From Salvelinus alpinus (taxonomy: Eukaryota; Chordata; Actinopteri; Salmoniformes; Salmonidae), in contig NC_092087.1 of the NCBI RefSeq assembly GCF_045679555.1, positions 85,897,331 through 85,961,330 on the forward strand: 64,000 bases of DNA, read 5' to 3'. The notes under the pieces were generated by a model. That model saw only the letters and a program-made list of their open reading frames with translations. It did not search any database and was not told the DNA's origin. Of the stretch, positions 35,901-44,270 are shown one piece after another (within the stretch, counting starts at the first letter, position 1; every line of letters begins with the position of its first letter). The translations under genes and the position numbers were made by a program.

Positions 35901-38900
35901 AGCTTTATTTTGGTGTCTTTCATGAGTGATTTCATGAAAGATTGATTTTTATAGTAATATATTTGATTTTGGCGCGCTACATTTTTTCTGGATTTTGGCC
36001 AAGTGGGACGCTAATATCCTAGAGAAGTTAATAAAATACGACACTTGATGTAACAACAAAAACGACAAACGAACAGTCCTGTAAGGTGAACACACAAAAC
36101 AGAAAACAACCACCCACAAACACAGGTGGGAACAGGCTACCTAAGTATGATTCTCAATCACAGACAACGATAGACAGCTGCCTCTTATTGGGAACCATAC
36201 CTTGCCAAACACATAGAAATACAAAACAAGGACAACATAGAACACCAGACATAGAATGCCCTGACCAACCAAAATAGAGACATAAAAAGGATCTCTACGG
36301 TCAGATAGCAACAGTACCCCCCCCCCCCCCCAAAGGTGCGGTCTCCGGCCGCAAAACCTGAACCTATAGTGGAGGGTCTGGGTGGGCATTTCATTGCTGT
36401 GGCGGCTCTGGTGCGGGACGCGGGACGCGGACCCCGCTCCACCTTAGTCTCGCCTCTGGACCGGGGACCCTTACCGCCGACCCCAGACTGGGGACCCTCG
36501 CAGTGGGCCCCGGACAGGAGGGAGACTCTGGCTGCTCCGGACAGGAGGGAGACTCTGGCTGCTCCAGACTAGAGGGCATCGCAGGAGGCTCCGGACTAGA
36601 GGGCGACGCTGGAGGCTCCATGCCATAACTCCTCACTGGAGGTTTCGTGCCATGGATCATCACTGGAGGCTTCGGGCCATGGATCATCACAGGAGGCTTC
36701 GTGCCATGGATCATCACAGGAGACTTCGTGCCATGGATCATCACAGGAGGCTTCTTGCCATGGATCATCACAGGAGGCTTCGTGCCATGGATCATCACTG
36801 GAGGCTTCTTGCCATGGATCATCACAGGAGGCTTCGTGCCATGGATCATCACAGGAGGCTTCGTGCCATGGATCATCACTGGAGGCTTCGTGCCATGGAT
36901 CATCACTGGAGGCTTCGTGCCATGGGTCATCACTGGAGGCTTCTTGCCATGGATCATCACTGGAGGCTTCGTGCCATGGATCATCACAGGAGGCTTCGTG
37001 CCATGGATCATCACTGTAGGCTTTGTGCCATTGATCATCACAGGAGGCTTCGTGCCATGGATCATCACTGGAGGCTTCGTGCCATGGATCATCACTGGAG
37101 GCTTCGTGCCATGGATCATCACAGGAGGCTTCGTGCCATGGATCATCGATGGAGGCTTCGTGCCATGGATCATCACTGGAGACTTCGTGCCATGGATCAC
37201 CACTGGAGGCTTCTTGCCATGGATCATCACTGGAGGCTTCGTGCCATGGATAACCACTGGAGGCTTCTTGCCATGGATCATAACTGGAGGCTTCGTGCCA
37301 TGGATTATCACTGGAGGCTTCGTGCCATGGATCATCACTGGAATGGAGAGACACACAGGAGGCCTGGCTCTGGGAGAAGGCACAGGACTCACCAGGCTGG
37401 GGAGACATGCAGGAGGCCTTGTCCTTGGCCGAGGCACCGGATACACTGGACCGTGGAGGCGCACTGGAGGTCTCGAGAAAAAAGCCTGCACAACCCGTCC
37501 TGGCTTTATGGTGACTTTGGCCCTGCACATGCGGGGCGCAGGCACAGGACGCACTGGGCTGCGCAGACGTACTGGAGACACATTGCGCAAAGCTGGCGCA
37601 GGATAACCCGGGCCGAGGAGACGCACTGGAGACCAGATGCGCTGAGCCGGTATCATCCCTCCTGGCTCGATGCCCACTCTAGCCCGGCCGATTCGAGGAG
37701 CTGCGATGTATCGCACCGGGCTATGCACACGTACTGGAAACAACGTGCGCTCCACCGCATAGCACGGTGCCTGACCAGTACGACGCTCGCCACGGTAAGC
37801 ACGAGGAGTTGGCTCAGGTCTCCTACCTGAGTCCGCCAATCTCCCCGTGTGCCCTCCCCCCCAAAAAATTATGGGGCTGCCTCTCGTGCCCGTTACCTCG
37901 CGCCAATTCCTCGTAGTGTCGCCGATCCGCTCTAGCTGCCTCCAGCTCCTCTTTCGGACGGCGATACTCCCCTGGCTGTGCCCAGGTTCCCTTGCCGTCC
38001 AAAATGTCCTCCCATGTCCAGGAGTCCATTTTCCCACGCTGCTTGGTCCTTTGGTGGTGGGTGGTTCTGTCACGGCATTCCTCTTCGTCTGAGGAGGAGT
38101 AGGAAGGATCGGACCAATGTGCAGCGTGGTAAGTGTTCGTCATTTTATTAAAATGTACTGAACACTTAAATACAAAATAAACAAACAAAGACACAACCGA
38201 AACAGTTCCGTCTGGTAACTAATACAAAGACACAAAACAACTACCCACAAATCATAGTGGGAAAACAGGCTACCTAAGTATGGCTCTCAATCAGAGACAA
38301 CGATAGACAGCTGCCTCTGATTGAGATCCATACCAGGCCAAACACATAGAAATATAAACACAAAGAACAAAACATAGAACGCCCACCCCAACTCACGCCC
38401 TGGCCAAACTAAAATAGAGACATAAAAAAGGAACTAAGGTCAGAACGTGACATTGACATGAACCCGGCTTCCATCCAACCTTTTTTATGCGAATAAAGTG
38501 CGTTGGATAAAAAATGGCACAACATCATGGGAAAGCATGCAGTTTATTAGGCTACAGATGAAATAAGTCATGATGAACTTCACAGGGGGGGGAAAGTGCA
38601 CAGTGATGAGCTTGATGCTCCTTTCAATAAATATTGAGGGTCTTATTCTGGTGACATGATGATTGATGCTTGGCTGCAGTTTGACAAATAAATTAATCTT
38701 ACACTTTGTCCATAATAATCTCATCATGTAGGCTACACCTGCACTGTCTCTGCAAGCTGTTGGCTGGAAAGCACATGCCAATAACATTCACTATATAACG
38801 CAACATTTATTTGTGACAAAACCATCAGAAGGCCTGTAAATATTTCTAGAGTTGAAAATGAGATGGACTTTTATCTGCAAAAAGTCAATTTGATGGAAAT

Positions 38901-41385
38901 ACAACTATGATGGGAAAATGTGCACACTATTTTTATGCAGATTTTAAAATATTTTCATGGAAATGTATTGCAAATTGAATGGAAACCTGACTATAGACAC
39001 CTTATAGACTCTGGCAAATGCGCTAGTACAGTCTCACTTTGATTATGCTGCACATCATGGTTCACCAGCAGCACCAAACATCTGAAGAATAAGTTACAGA
39101 CCAGCCAAAGGCTTGTAAGAATTGTACTTAAACTTATTTGGAGGTTGAGCATTTTTTGTCTGTATCTCTGTAATGTGTCTGTATCTCTGTAATGTGTCTG
39201 TAACTCTGTAATGTGTCTGTATCTCTCTAATGTGTCTGTATCTCTGTTATGTGTCTGTATCTATGTCATGTGTCTGGATCTATGTCATGTGTCTGGATCT
39301 ATGTCATGTGTCTGGATCTATGTCATGTGTCTGGATCTATGTCATGTGTCTGTATCTCTGTCATGTGTCTGTATCTATGTCATGTGTCTGTATCTATGTC
39401 ATGTGTCTGTATCTATGTCATGTGTCTGTATCTATGTCATGTGTCTGTATCTATGTCATGTGTCTGTATCTATGTCATGTGTCTGTATCTCTGTAATGTG
39501 TCTGTATCTCTGTAATGTGTCTGTATCTATGTAATGTGTCTGTATCTCTGTAATGTGTCTGTATCTCTGTAATGTGTCTGTATCTCTGTAATGTGTCTGT
39601 ATCTATGTAATGTGTCTGTATCTATGTAATGTGTCTGTATCTCTGTAATGTGTCTGTATCTCTGTAATGTGTCTATATCTCTGTAATGTGTCTGTATCTC
39701 TGTAATGTGTCTGTATCTCTGTAATGTGTCTGTATCTCTGTAATGTAAATGTATCTCTGTAATTGTAAATGTATTTATGTAAAACATAGGGACCACAATG
39801 TAAATAAGTCCCAGACTTTATTGTGCAATCCTTTAAAACAACAATCCTGGTCACTTTTAAAAAACTGTGTGTACATGTATATGTATTTTTTTAACTGACA
39901 AATAAAATCAATCAATCCAAATTGTGTAGCAGCCATTTGATGAATGGAAAGAGAAATCTGTCACAAAACACCAAAAGTTGAATGACATTCAGAGATTGTC
40001 AAGCCTTCAATACTGGGTAAGACTACAAGATAAGGAGGGATGTATTTTCTGTCTGTCCAGACTGAGATCGAGTATTGATTGTGGTTTTAAAAATGCAAAC
40101 CATGGTATTGAAGTGCTCGAAGTCATTAGACTTTTGTTTATTGGTTGTGTGGTGCATTGGTACCGAAACCTGTTGGTGGAAAATTTGTCGCATGCTATTT
40201 TATATACTGTACATAGAAATGTGGCATCAAAATGTTGAAAATCAGATTTCCCCCCTAGCTGATCATTGTCTGCAGCCGGCTCTGATCGTAGTGTAAAGAA
40301 ACAGGGCGAGTGAGCTGGTCCGTGGTGGTCGGCGAACCCTCAACCTTCTGGCCAATAACTCCGCGTGGAATTAACTGTCCCACAAAAACATGCTGAAGTG
40401 GCGAAGTCAATTTTCACATTTATAAACACACAGTCGCTATATAATGAATATGAACTGGGTGGGTTGAGATTATTAAATATAAAAGCACTAAAACTCTCTC
40501 TAAAAGCTTCACTTATACAAAAGTTTTACTTGAACCCAAAATGGTTCTCAAGTAGATTACTAAGAAAAGCTCATTCCTTGTTTATAAATGGCCTTTTTGT
40601 CTTTGTGCAGATTGCCATGTCTAACTTTCGATTAATTGAATATTAAATCTTCTTCAAAGTATCTGTCTTTATCAAACAAACATTGCAGAGCTGGTTACAA
40701 TTTCAATTTCATCCCCCAGAAAAGATAGAACAAATATTACAACAAATATTACGGTTGAACTGGTTGATAAAATACCTGTATTTATGGAAAATATGTTTGA
40801 AAAGGGTATTTTGTTTTTAAATTATATTGTAAATTGGAATGTTAGAATTATGTATTTCATGGAGTTATCGGAATTGTATGGGAAGTTCTGCTCAGTCCAA
40901 GATTACAACCAATTGAACACAGCTTTACCCCAAAAAATTGAGTCGCTACATTCATTGTTATTTGTGGTTGTAAATATTATTTTGAGTTGACTCTGTGAGG
41001 GGGAGGGGTGCAATTTGTTTTACAGTACAAGGGGAGAGTCGTGTGAAAATATGATTAACTCTGTGGAGGGTTGAGCATTTAGTTTTTCACCTTAAGATGG
41101 ACCAATTTCAAACTGAGTAGGGTTTGTCCACATTGTTGTCATAGTTGCTGAGTTGAGTGTGAATGGAAACCACAGATAAGCATCACTCAGTGAGGTGTGA
41201 AAGATAACTATTTAAAGTGAAGTGGAGACGCCTAACAAAACACACCAAAATAACATCATGATTCTTATCCTTTTAGAAATGTCTGTAGATTGATAAACAG
41301 AGCAACTAAAAGATAAGAATGAGACCATACCTGCTACAGACCAGAGAAAGACCACCAACACACTTCCTGCTGTTCTCAAGGCCAT
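20816..41385 (-). CDS. IgSF type I receptor, CD22/Siglec-like, spliced (gene 1)
   Basis: A complete-looking spliced gene with coding exons, in transcription order: 41331-41385, 30843-31187, 30483-30683, 29965-30291, 21936-22190, 21418-21672, 21239-21326, 21106-21145 and 20816-20983. All extracellular exons have AG/GT borders and phase-1 joints, and I checked that the frame carries through every junction. The predicted order is signal peptide, V-set, C2, V-set, C2, C2, transmembrane helix, cytoplasmic tail. The V domains lack the usual F-strand cysteine and instead have YKFR or YRFR, as in sialic-acid-binding lectins (Siglecs, including CD22). The tail carries two YENW motifs, of the YxN type that binds GRB2 SH2 domains. 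Family members act on leukocyte surfaces as recognition and signalling receptors; the ligand here is unknown. Introns are packed with repeats, the largest being 10.1 kb. Exact ends could differ by alternative acceptors, for example at the TM exon. Confidence 0.75.
21106..21145 (-). CDS. IgSF gene 1, 40-nt cytoplasmic exon
   Basis: Bounded by acceptor ...TCATTACAG and donor CAG|GTAAT on the minus strand. It encodes [13 protein letters not shown] after joining the transmembrane exon, and it ends in phase 0. Same size and nearly the same sequence as 63249-63288 in the paralogue. Confidence 0.75.
21239..21326 (-). CDS. IgSF gene 1, transmembrane exon
   Basis: 88 nt on the minus strand between acceptor ACTGCAG and donor AAGAG|GTGAGC. 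It encodes a helix, [20 protein letters not shown], followed by MKR as a stop-transfer signal. The paralogous exon is 63382-63469, also 88 nt. A CAGCAG tandem acceptor allows a one-residue shift. Confidence 0.8.
21418..21672 (-). CDS. IgSF gene 1, membrane-proximal C2-type Ig exon
   Basis: 255 nt with acceptor TTTACCAG and donor GTAAGTATG. Ig landmarks: [12 protein letters not shown] (B strand Cys), KYTWYKN (C strand Trp) and [12 protein letters not shown] (F strand Tyr-x-Cys). Phase 1 at both ends. The paralogous exon is 63659-63922. Confidence 0.85.
21936..22190 (-). CDS. IgSF gene 1, second C2-type Ig exon
   Basis: 255 nt, acceptor TTAACTCCAG, donor GTAAGTACA. Ig landmarks: [19 protein letters not shown] and [17 protein letters not shown], ending TLTV. 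Phase 1 at both ends. The intron upstream of it in transcription order (22191-29964) has been enlarged by a Tc1 fragment and the duplicated LINE/Sleeping Beauty block. Confidence 0.85.
22236..22768 (+). mobile_element. Tc1-like transposon fragment, 5' part
   Basis: Recognisable from the leader CAAATGTATGTGGACACCCT through CATTGGCAGTAGAATGGCCT to a decayed transposase start region (CAGTTCGTCGAATTTCTGCC, GGAGCTTCATGAAATGGGTT). Many stops. The terminal repeats are missing and sequence switches to LINE 5' sequence after about 22768. Not functional. Confidence 0.75.
22769..25237 (+). mobile_element. CR1/L2-type LINE, copy 1, broken and 3' truncated
   Basis: The 5' part (from about 22770) leads into an endonuclease frame with [19 protein letters not shown] and [14 protein letters not shown] sequence at 22820-23461, ending at a stop. 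23630-24631 holds the endonuclease end and RT start ([20 protein letters not shown]). 24633-25328 holds RT with [27 protein letters not shown] and the catalytic FADD box ([10 protein letters not shown]). In-frame stops near 23461 and 24631 and loss of the RT end after FNFFRVG make it inactive. Such elements copy themselves by target-primed reverse transcription. Confidence 0.85.
25238..25272 (+). mobile_element. Relic of a Sleeping Beauty-type terminal repeat
   Basis: CTAAGTGTATGTTAACTTCC followed by GACTACAACTGTA resembles the right end of a Sleeping Beauty-type inverted repeat with its TA. It abuts the point where the LINE RT frame loses family similarity. A second copy is at 28467-28501 because of the tandem duplication. 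Confidence 0.6.
25370..26333 (+). mobile_element. Sleeping Beauty-like Tc1 transposon, copy 1, right end missing
   Basis: Starts at TA|CAGTTGAAGTTGAAAGTTTA (TA at 25368-25369), followed by an inner direct repeat CAGAAGTTTACATACACTAA near 25580. The transposase is broken. The DNA-binding part ([33 protein letters not shown]) is joined by an internal deletion to the catalytic end, read in another frame ([33 protein letters not shown]). A TGA then stands where SQSPDLNP should follow. It breaks off at the tandem-duplication junction. Confidence 0.88.
26337..28466 (+). mobile_element. CR1/L2-type LINE, copy 2 (5' truncated by the duplication)
   Basis: Lacks the 5' part present at 22769-23107. The endonuclease frame at 26301-26690, the linker/RT start at 26859-27860 and RT at 27862-28557 carry the same stops as copy 1. 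The breaks therefore predate the duplication. Confidence 0.85.
26337..29562. repeat. 3,229-bp tandem duplication, copy 2
   Basis: Same content as 23108-26333 at offset 3,229, with roughly 0.2% differences among the positions I compared. It contains LINE copy 2 (to about 28466), the terminal-repeat relic and the left part of the complete Sleeping Beauty-like element. This copy continues into the original right flank of the transposon. Confidence 0.92.
28599..29940 (+). mobile_element. Sleeping Beauty-like Tc1 transposon, both ends present, non-autonomous
   Basis: 1,342 bp from CAGTTGAAGTTGAAAGTTTA to the complementary end ACGTCTGACTTCAACTG, flanked by TA at 28597-28598 and 29941-29942. Two direct repeats lie inside each inverted repeat (near 28600 and 28810 on the left; near 29712 and 29925 on the right), the IR/DR layout of Sleeping Beauty-type salmonid elements. 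The transposase has the same internal deletion and stop as copy 1, so it could only move if transposase were supplied in trans. Its right end lies 24 bp from a receptor exon. Confidence 0.9.
29965..30291 (-). CDS. IgSF gene 1, second V-set exon
   Basis: 327 nt on the minus strand, acceptor TGTCTTTCAG, donor GTCACAG|GTAATC, phase 1 at both ends. Landmarks: [28 protein letters not shown] (B strand Cys), [18 protein letters not shown] (E strand Cys) and [10 protein letters not shown] (F strand, Arg in place of the usual Cys context). A B-E strand disulfide with an F-strand Arg is the Siglec V-domain arrangement. Confidence 0.8.
30483..30683 (-). CDS. IgSF gene 1, C2-type Ig exon between the V domains
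   Basis: 201 nt, acceptor TTATTCTACAG, donor GTGAGTG. Encodes [30 protein letters not shown] and [15 protein letters not shown]. It is about 50 nt shorter than the other C2 exons: the final G strand after [10 protein letters not shown] is missing, so the domain may be truncated. The phase still matches the next exon. Confidence 0.75.
30843..31187 (-). CDS. IgSF gene 1, first V-set exon
   Basis: 345 nt, acceptor ACTGTTTCAG, donor GTCACAG|GTACAG. Landmarks: [47 protein letters not shown] and SAEYKFRLL. As in the second V domain the F strand has YxFR rather than YxC, but here the E-strand position has His instead of Cys, so the B-E disulfide seen in the other V domain is not available. Confidence 0.8.
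31188..31783. other. Intron of IgSF gene 1, unique-looking part
   Basis: Start of the 10.1-kb intron between signal-peptide and first V exon. A G-rich GGGGAGGGTTGTC...AGGGAGGG region lies near 31550-31620. No coding sequence or element boundary seen. Confidence 0.5.
31784..33702. repeat. 24-bp minisatellite, about 80 copies, in receptor intron
   Basis: Unit CAGTATAGTCTACCTACCAC plus AGGT, highly homogeneous. Because 24 is a multiple of 3 it stays open for hundreds of codons (octapeptide QVSIVYLP), but the protein is an artefact of the repeat: it lies in an intron on the opposite strand to the gene, with no start context or flanking coding sequence. Confidence 0.95.
33703..34524. other. Intron sequence without recognised features
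   Basis: Unique-looking, moderately AT-rich sequence between the minisatellite and the LTR element. I see no gene and no clear element. Confidence 0.5.
34598..36031 (+). mobile_element. TTAA-flanked non-autonomous DNA transposon nested in an LTR
   Basis: Bounded by TTAA at 34598-34601 and 36028-36031. Imperfect inverted ends: CTTCTTTGATATAGGGGGCA on the left and, complemented, CTTCTCTAGGATATTAGCGT on the right. It interrupts the LTR sequence of the element at 34530, whose two halves resume on each side. No coding sequence. TTAA target choice is typical of piggyBac-type transposases, so a piggyBac-like class is inferred. A diverged, truncated relative is at 14400-15529. Confidence 0.65.
36391..38073 (-). 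CDS. Proline-rich repeat protein frame inside the LTR element
   Basis: Open for 560 codons on the minus strand. The N-terminal third is basic ([17 protein letters not shown]), followed by repeated PVR-type blocks ([15 protein letters not shown]). About 26 tandem copies of a nonapeptide PPVMIHGTK and variants follow, coded by the 27-bp repeat at 36637-37341, then a proline/serine tail. I do not recognise the protein. The start is uncertain. A neighbouring frame beginning [20 protein letters not shown] near 38030 looks at least as protein-like, and other frames, both strands, are also open across the repeat. It may be a degenerate gag-like product or not translated at all. Confidence 0.35.
   Translation of the reverse strand: MTEPPTTKGPSSVGKWTPGHGRTFWTAREPGHSQGSIAVRKRSWRQLERIGDTTRNWREVTGTRGSPIIFWGGGHTGRLADSGRRPEPTPRAYRGERRTGQAPCYAVERTLFPVRVHSPVRYIAAPRIGRARVGIEPGGMIPAQRIWSPVRLLGPGYPAPALRNVSPVRLRSPVRPVPAPRMCRAKVTIKPGRVVQAFFSRPPVRLHGPVYPVPRPRTRPPACLPSLVSPVPSPRARPPVCLSIPVMIHGTKPPVIIHGTKPPVMIHGKKPPVVIHGTKPPVMIHGKKPPVVIHGTKSPVMIHGTKPPSMIHGTKPPVMIHGTKPPVMIHGTKPPVMIHGTKPPVMINGTKPTVMIHGTKPPVMIHGTKPPVMIHGKKPPVMTHGTKPPVMIHGTKPPVMIHGTKPPVMIHGTKPPVMIHGKKPPVMIHGTKPPVMIHGKKPPVMIHGTKSPVMIHGTKPPVMIHGPKPPVMIHGTKPPVRSYGMEPPASPSSPEPPAMPSSLEQPESPSCPEQPESPSCPGPTARVPSLGSAVRVPGPEARLRWSGVRVPRPAPEPPQQ
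36637..37341. repeat. 27-bp tandem repeat, about 26 copies, in the LTR element
   Basis: Unit GGAGGCTTCGTGCCATGGAT plus CATCACT, with TTGTT and AGGAGG variants. It preserves reading frame on both strands. The 27-bp length is the same as the receptor 3'UTR repeat but the sequence is unrelated. Confidence 0.93.
38461..38993. mobile_element. Possible MITE with short inverted ends
   Basis: Left end GGCTTCCATCCAACC and right end, complemented, GGTTTCCATTCAATTTG form an imperfect inverted repeat around ~530 bp of non-coding sequence. It starts only a few bases beyond the LTR element target duplication. No clear target duplication of its own, so only a tentative call. Confidence 0.4.
39005..39925 (+). 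mobile_element. LINE 3' end remnant, interrupted by a minisatellite
   Basis: The left part reads as a decayed RT C-terminus ([21 protein letters not shown]). The right part (about 39760-39925) ends in GACAAATAAAATCAATCAAT, a typical fish LINE 3' tail. Between them lies a 19-bp tandem repeat. Confidence 0.65.
39165..39750. repeat. 19-bp minisatellite, about 31 copies
   Basis: Unit TGTCTGTATCTCTGTAATG with CTATGTCATG and GGATCT variants. Since 19 is not a multiple of 3 the same repetitive peptide appears in every frame; none is a gene. Confidence 0.93.
39926..40364. other. Intron sequence without recognised features
   Basis: No clear coding sequence. A segment near 40300-40345 (GTGGTCGGCGAACCCTCAAC) looks like part of a dispersed repeat but I cannot name it. 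Confidence 0.4.
40365..40990 (+). mobile_element. L1/Tx1-like LINE remnant (RT C-terminal part)
   Basis: The frame at 40365-40646 reads [20 protein letters not shown] then [18 protein letters not shown] and [13 protein letters not shown], which resembles the region after the RT domain in fish L1-type elements. A further open piece at 40784-40990 ([18 protein letters not shown]) fits its continuation. Stops separate the pieces. Inactive. Confidence 0.5.
41331..41385 (-). CDS. IgSF gene 1, signal-peptide exon
   Basis: ATG at 41385, preceded by acceptor CTGCAG at 41402-41407. Encodes [18 protein letters not shown], a typical signal peptide, and ends with donor GTAGCAG|GTATGG in phase 1, which joins in frame to the V exon at 31187. 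An upstream GTG in the same frame (41400) is not a likely start. Confidence 0.75.
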
Positions 41386-41880
41386 TGTTGCATCTCCCAC
41401 CCTGCAGTCTTAGAAACATAAACAACAACTCACTCTATAGCTGGTGAATAACTCCACCTGATACATTGAAGTAGAAACTGTAAATGGGGTACAGGACCTC
41501 ATCACTGATAATAAATCAGGCTCATGTTGTGTTGTATTGTGCTGTATGGTTGTCTATGTGAATACTGTCTGTAAGTCTATTGCACTATGTATGTAATGTG
41601 TGTGACATGTTGCATGTCTGTCTTCGTCTGTCTATTGAAGATGACATAATGTACAATGCAAAAATAATTTCCTAATGGATACAATAAAATCATCATCACC
41701 ACCATCATCATCATCAATAACAACAACAATCACTTATTGAACAGATCTGTAGAACTGTAAACACATATTTCTACATTGATTGTTCTGAAGCTGTTTTATT
41801 CTCAGAACCCAAAATATAGACGGATAAATGTTCAATCATCTACGGTCTGTCAAGCTGTACAGCAGCCTAAAGACTAACCA

Positions 41881-42045
<165 letters not shown>

Positions 42046-42278
42046 TGTTACAATGTTTGTTTGCATGTCTTTTTTTACCCTGGTTAATCATCTCATCACT
42101 ATGTAGATCAACACTCCTACACTGAGACACTTTATGAAAACTGGCCCTGATGTAACAACCAAAACACAGATCAAAACATAACAAGAAGTAAAATGATACA
42201 TTACCCTCAAGTATATGACTTATTACTAAAAACAAATAACCAAAAACTATATTTCAAGATATTGTCAAGAGTACTTAC

Positions 42279-42345
42279 AGAGTGAAGTGAAGGGGAGAGG
42301 TCTTGTACAGTGAGTCAACTGACTGTAGTGTCTGGGAACTGCTTG
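42279..42345 (-). promoter_or_regulatory. IgSF gene 1, 5'UTR exon and TATA-like promoter
   Basis: The minus strand has a strong donor TCACTTCACTCT|GTAAGTACTC at 42278/42279 and a TATA-like TTTAAATATG at about 42370-42380. Transcription would start near 42345. The exon would splice to the signal-peptide exon acceptor at 41402. No experimental start is visible; this is inferred from spacing and signals. Confidence 0.5.
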
Positions 42346-42429
42346 TAAGTGTCAGTTCTGTGGTTGATACATATTTAAAGTAGAACACAAGTAGCTGATG
42401 CAGAACTGTCCTCCTTCCTCTTTAAGACA

Positions 42430-42747
42430 TTAACATGCATGACGTGCAGAACAGCATGTCAGAAAAGAAAGATTAATGTATTAGAGTGAGCCCTACATTT
42501 CTAAAATGGACAAAATGTCCCCCATATCCACTTTTATTTAAATACTGCACCATGTTAACAATATGTTGACTATTCTATATGGAATGTTTATAATATCTTA
42601 GAATGTGTTGCCTTGTCCCTCTGAGTTCTACATGGAACAGGTCAAAGTTCCATTTACATTTGGTCAGTTCCATGATGTCATTCATTCTATTCTACAAACA
42701 CATTCAATTTACACTCCTCATCATTTGCATCAAAGTGGTACTGAAGG
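42430..42747. other. Upstream region of IgSF gene 1, duplicated at 56.5 kb
   Basis: No gene. The part 42515-42730 is nearly the same as 56487-56707 (landmarks ACTGCACCATGTTAACAATA, GGAACAGGTCAAAGTTCCAT), which marks an older duplication of the receptor 5' region. Confidence 0.75.
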
Positions 42748-42751
42748 TTCC

Positions 42752-42987
42752 AGTGTTCTAGACTAGAGCTCTCCCTACTGGCATCTCAACATTACTGCAG
42801 TGTTCTAGACTAGAGTTCTCCCTACTGGCATCTCAACATTACTGCAGTGTTCTAGACTAGAGCTCTCCCTACTGGCATCTCAACATTACTGCAGTGTTCT
42901 AGACTAGAGCTCCACCTACTGGCATCTCAACATTACTGCAGTGTTCTAGACTAGAGCTCTCCCTACTGGCATCTCAACATTACTGCA
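42752..42987. repeat. 47-bp tandem repeat, 5 copies
   Basis: Unit AGTGTTCTAGACTAGAGCTC ... CATCTCAACATTACTGC; copies begin at 42752, 42799, 42846 and so on, with few substitutions. Confidence 0.95.
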
Positions 42988-43269
42988 CCATCCTCATAAT
43001 ATTGTCCTCAATAATACTGGGCTAATAACAACATAACAAACTGGAATGAAACAGATGTTGAAATGGTGAAAACAAAACTGGCTTATAATTGACAAAGTCA
43101 CATTTAATTACACAAACACTGATGTCTGTAGTATTACAATATATCACTATCATATTATGTTACACTGTTGACCCTTGTGTACAGTACTGGTAGTAGCATT
43201 AGTTAGCAGAAGAATCAGTATCATCATCACCATAACCTGCTATTTTGACTGCTGCTGTCCATATACTGT
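42988..43269. other. Intergenic spacer
   Basis: AT-rich sequence between two tandem repeats. No feature seen. Confidence 0.5.
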
Positions 43270-43808
43270 ATAGTCTAATGTAACCTGTTATCCAAATATA
43301 GTCTAATGTAGCCTGTTATCTAAATATAGTGTAATGTAGCCTGTTATCCATATGTAGTCTAATGTAGCCTGTTATCTATATATAGTCTAATGTAGCCTGT
43401 TATCTATATATAGTCTAATGTAGCCTGTTATCTATATATAGTCTAATGTAGCTTGTTATCCATATATAGTCTAATGTAGCCTGTTATCTATATATAGTCT
43501 AATGTAACCTGTTATCCATATATAGTCTAATGTAGCCTGTTATCTATATATAGTCTAATGTAGCCTGTTATCTATATATAGTCTAATGTAGCCTGTTATC
43601 CATTTATAGTCTAATGTAGCCTGTTATCCATATATAGTCTAATGTAGCCTGTTATCCATATATAGTCTAATGTAGCCTGTTATCCATATATAGTCTAATG
43701 TAGCCTGTTATCCATATACATTCTAATGTAGCCTGTTATCCATATATAGTCTAATGTAGCCTGCTATCCATATATAGTCTAATGTAGCCTGTTATCAATA
43801 TATAGTCT
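43270..43808. repeat. 28-bp tandem repeat, about 19 copies
   Basis: Unit TAGTCTAATGTAGCCTGTTA plus TCCATATA, with TCTATATA variants. It ends exactly where the LINE 3' tail starts. Confidence 0.95.
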
Positions 43809-44270
43809 GTTTTTTTATTTTTTATTTATTTCACCTTGATTTAACCAGGTAGGCCAGTTGAGAACAAGTTTTCATTTACAACTGCGACCTGGCCAAGATA
43901 AAGCAAAGCAGTGCGACACAAACAACAACACAGAGTTACACATGGAATAAACAATCATACAGTCAATAACACAATAGAAAAAGTCTATATAAAGTGTGTG
44001 CAAATAAGGTAAGATAAGGGATGTAAGGAAAAAAATAGGCCATAGTGGCGAAATAATTACAATTTAGCAAATAAAAACTGTATTGACAGATGTGCAGAAG
44101 ATGAATGTGCAAGTAGAGATACTGGGGTGCAAAGGAGCAAAAAAAAAATAAATAACAGTATGGGGATGAGGTAGTTGGATGGGCTATTTACAGATGAGCT
44201 TTGTACAGCTGCAGTGATCTGTATGCTGTTCTGACAGCTGGTGCTTAAAGTTAGTAAGGGAGATATGAGT

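Larger units (their letters stand above)
34530..38452 (-). mobile_element. Non-autonomous LTR element with nonapeptide-repeat interior
   Basis: Flanked by a 5-bp target duplication TTGAC (34525-34529 and 38453-38457). LTRs run TG...CA: left 34530-36313 (interrupted by a nested transposon) and right 38068-38452 (385 bp). Shared LTR landmarks are CAGCGTGGTAAGTGTTC, GGCTACCTAAGTATG and CAAACACATAGAAAT. On the minus strand a long G run (complement of 36316 onward) next to the left LTR acts as polypurine tract. The interior holds no RT or integrase, so it must depend on another element. I could not assign a primer binding site. Confidence 0.8.

Noticed and set aside
36647..37830. Two plus-strand long frames (GGFVPWIIT and WRLRAMDHH repeats)
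   Set aside because: Shadows of the 27-bp repeat; the minus strand fits the LTR element orientation better.
39211..39854. Repetitive frames on both strands ([23 protein letters not shown])
   Set aside because: Translation of the 19-bp minisatellite.
40300..40350. tRNA-like segment (GTCGGCGAACCCTCAAC)
   Set aside because: Resembles a B-box complement only loosely; no A box or cloverleaf seen.
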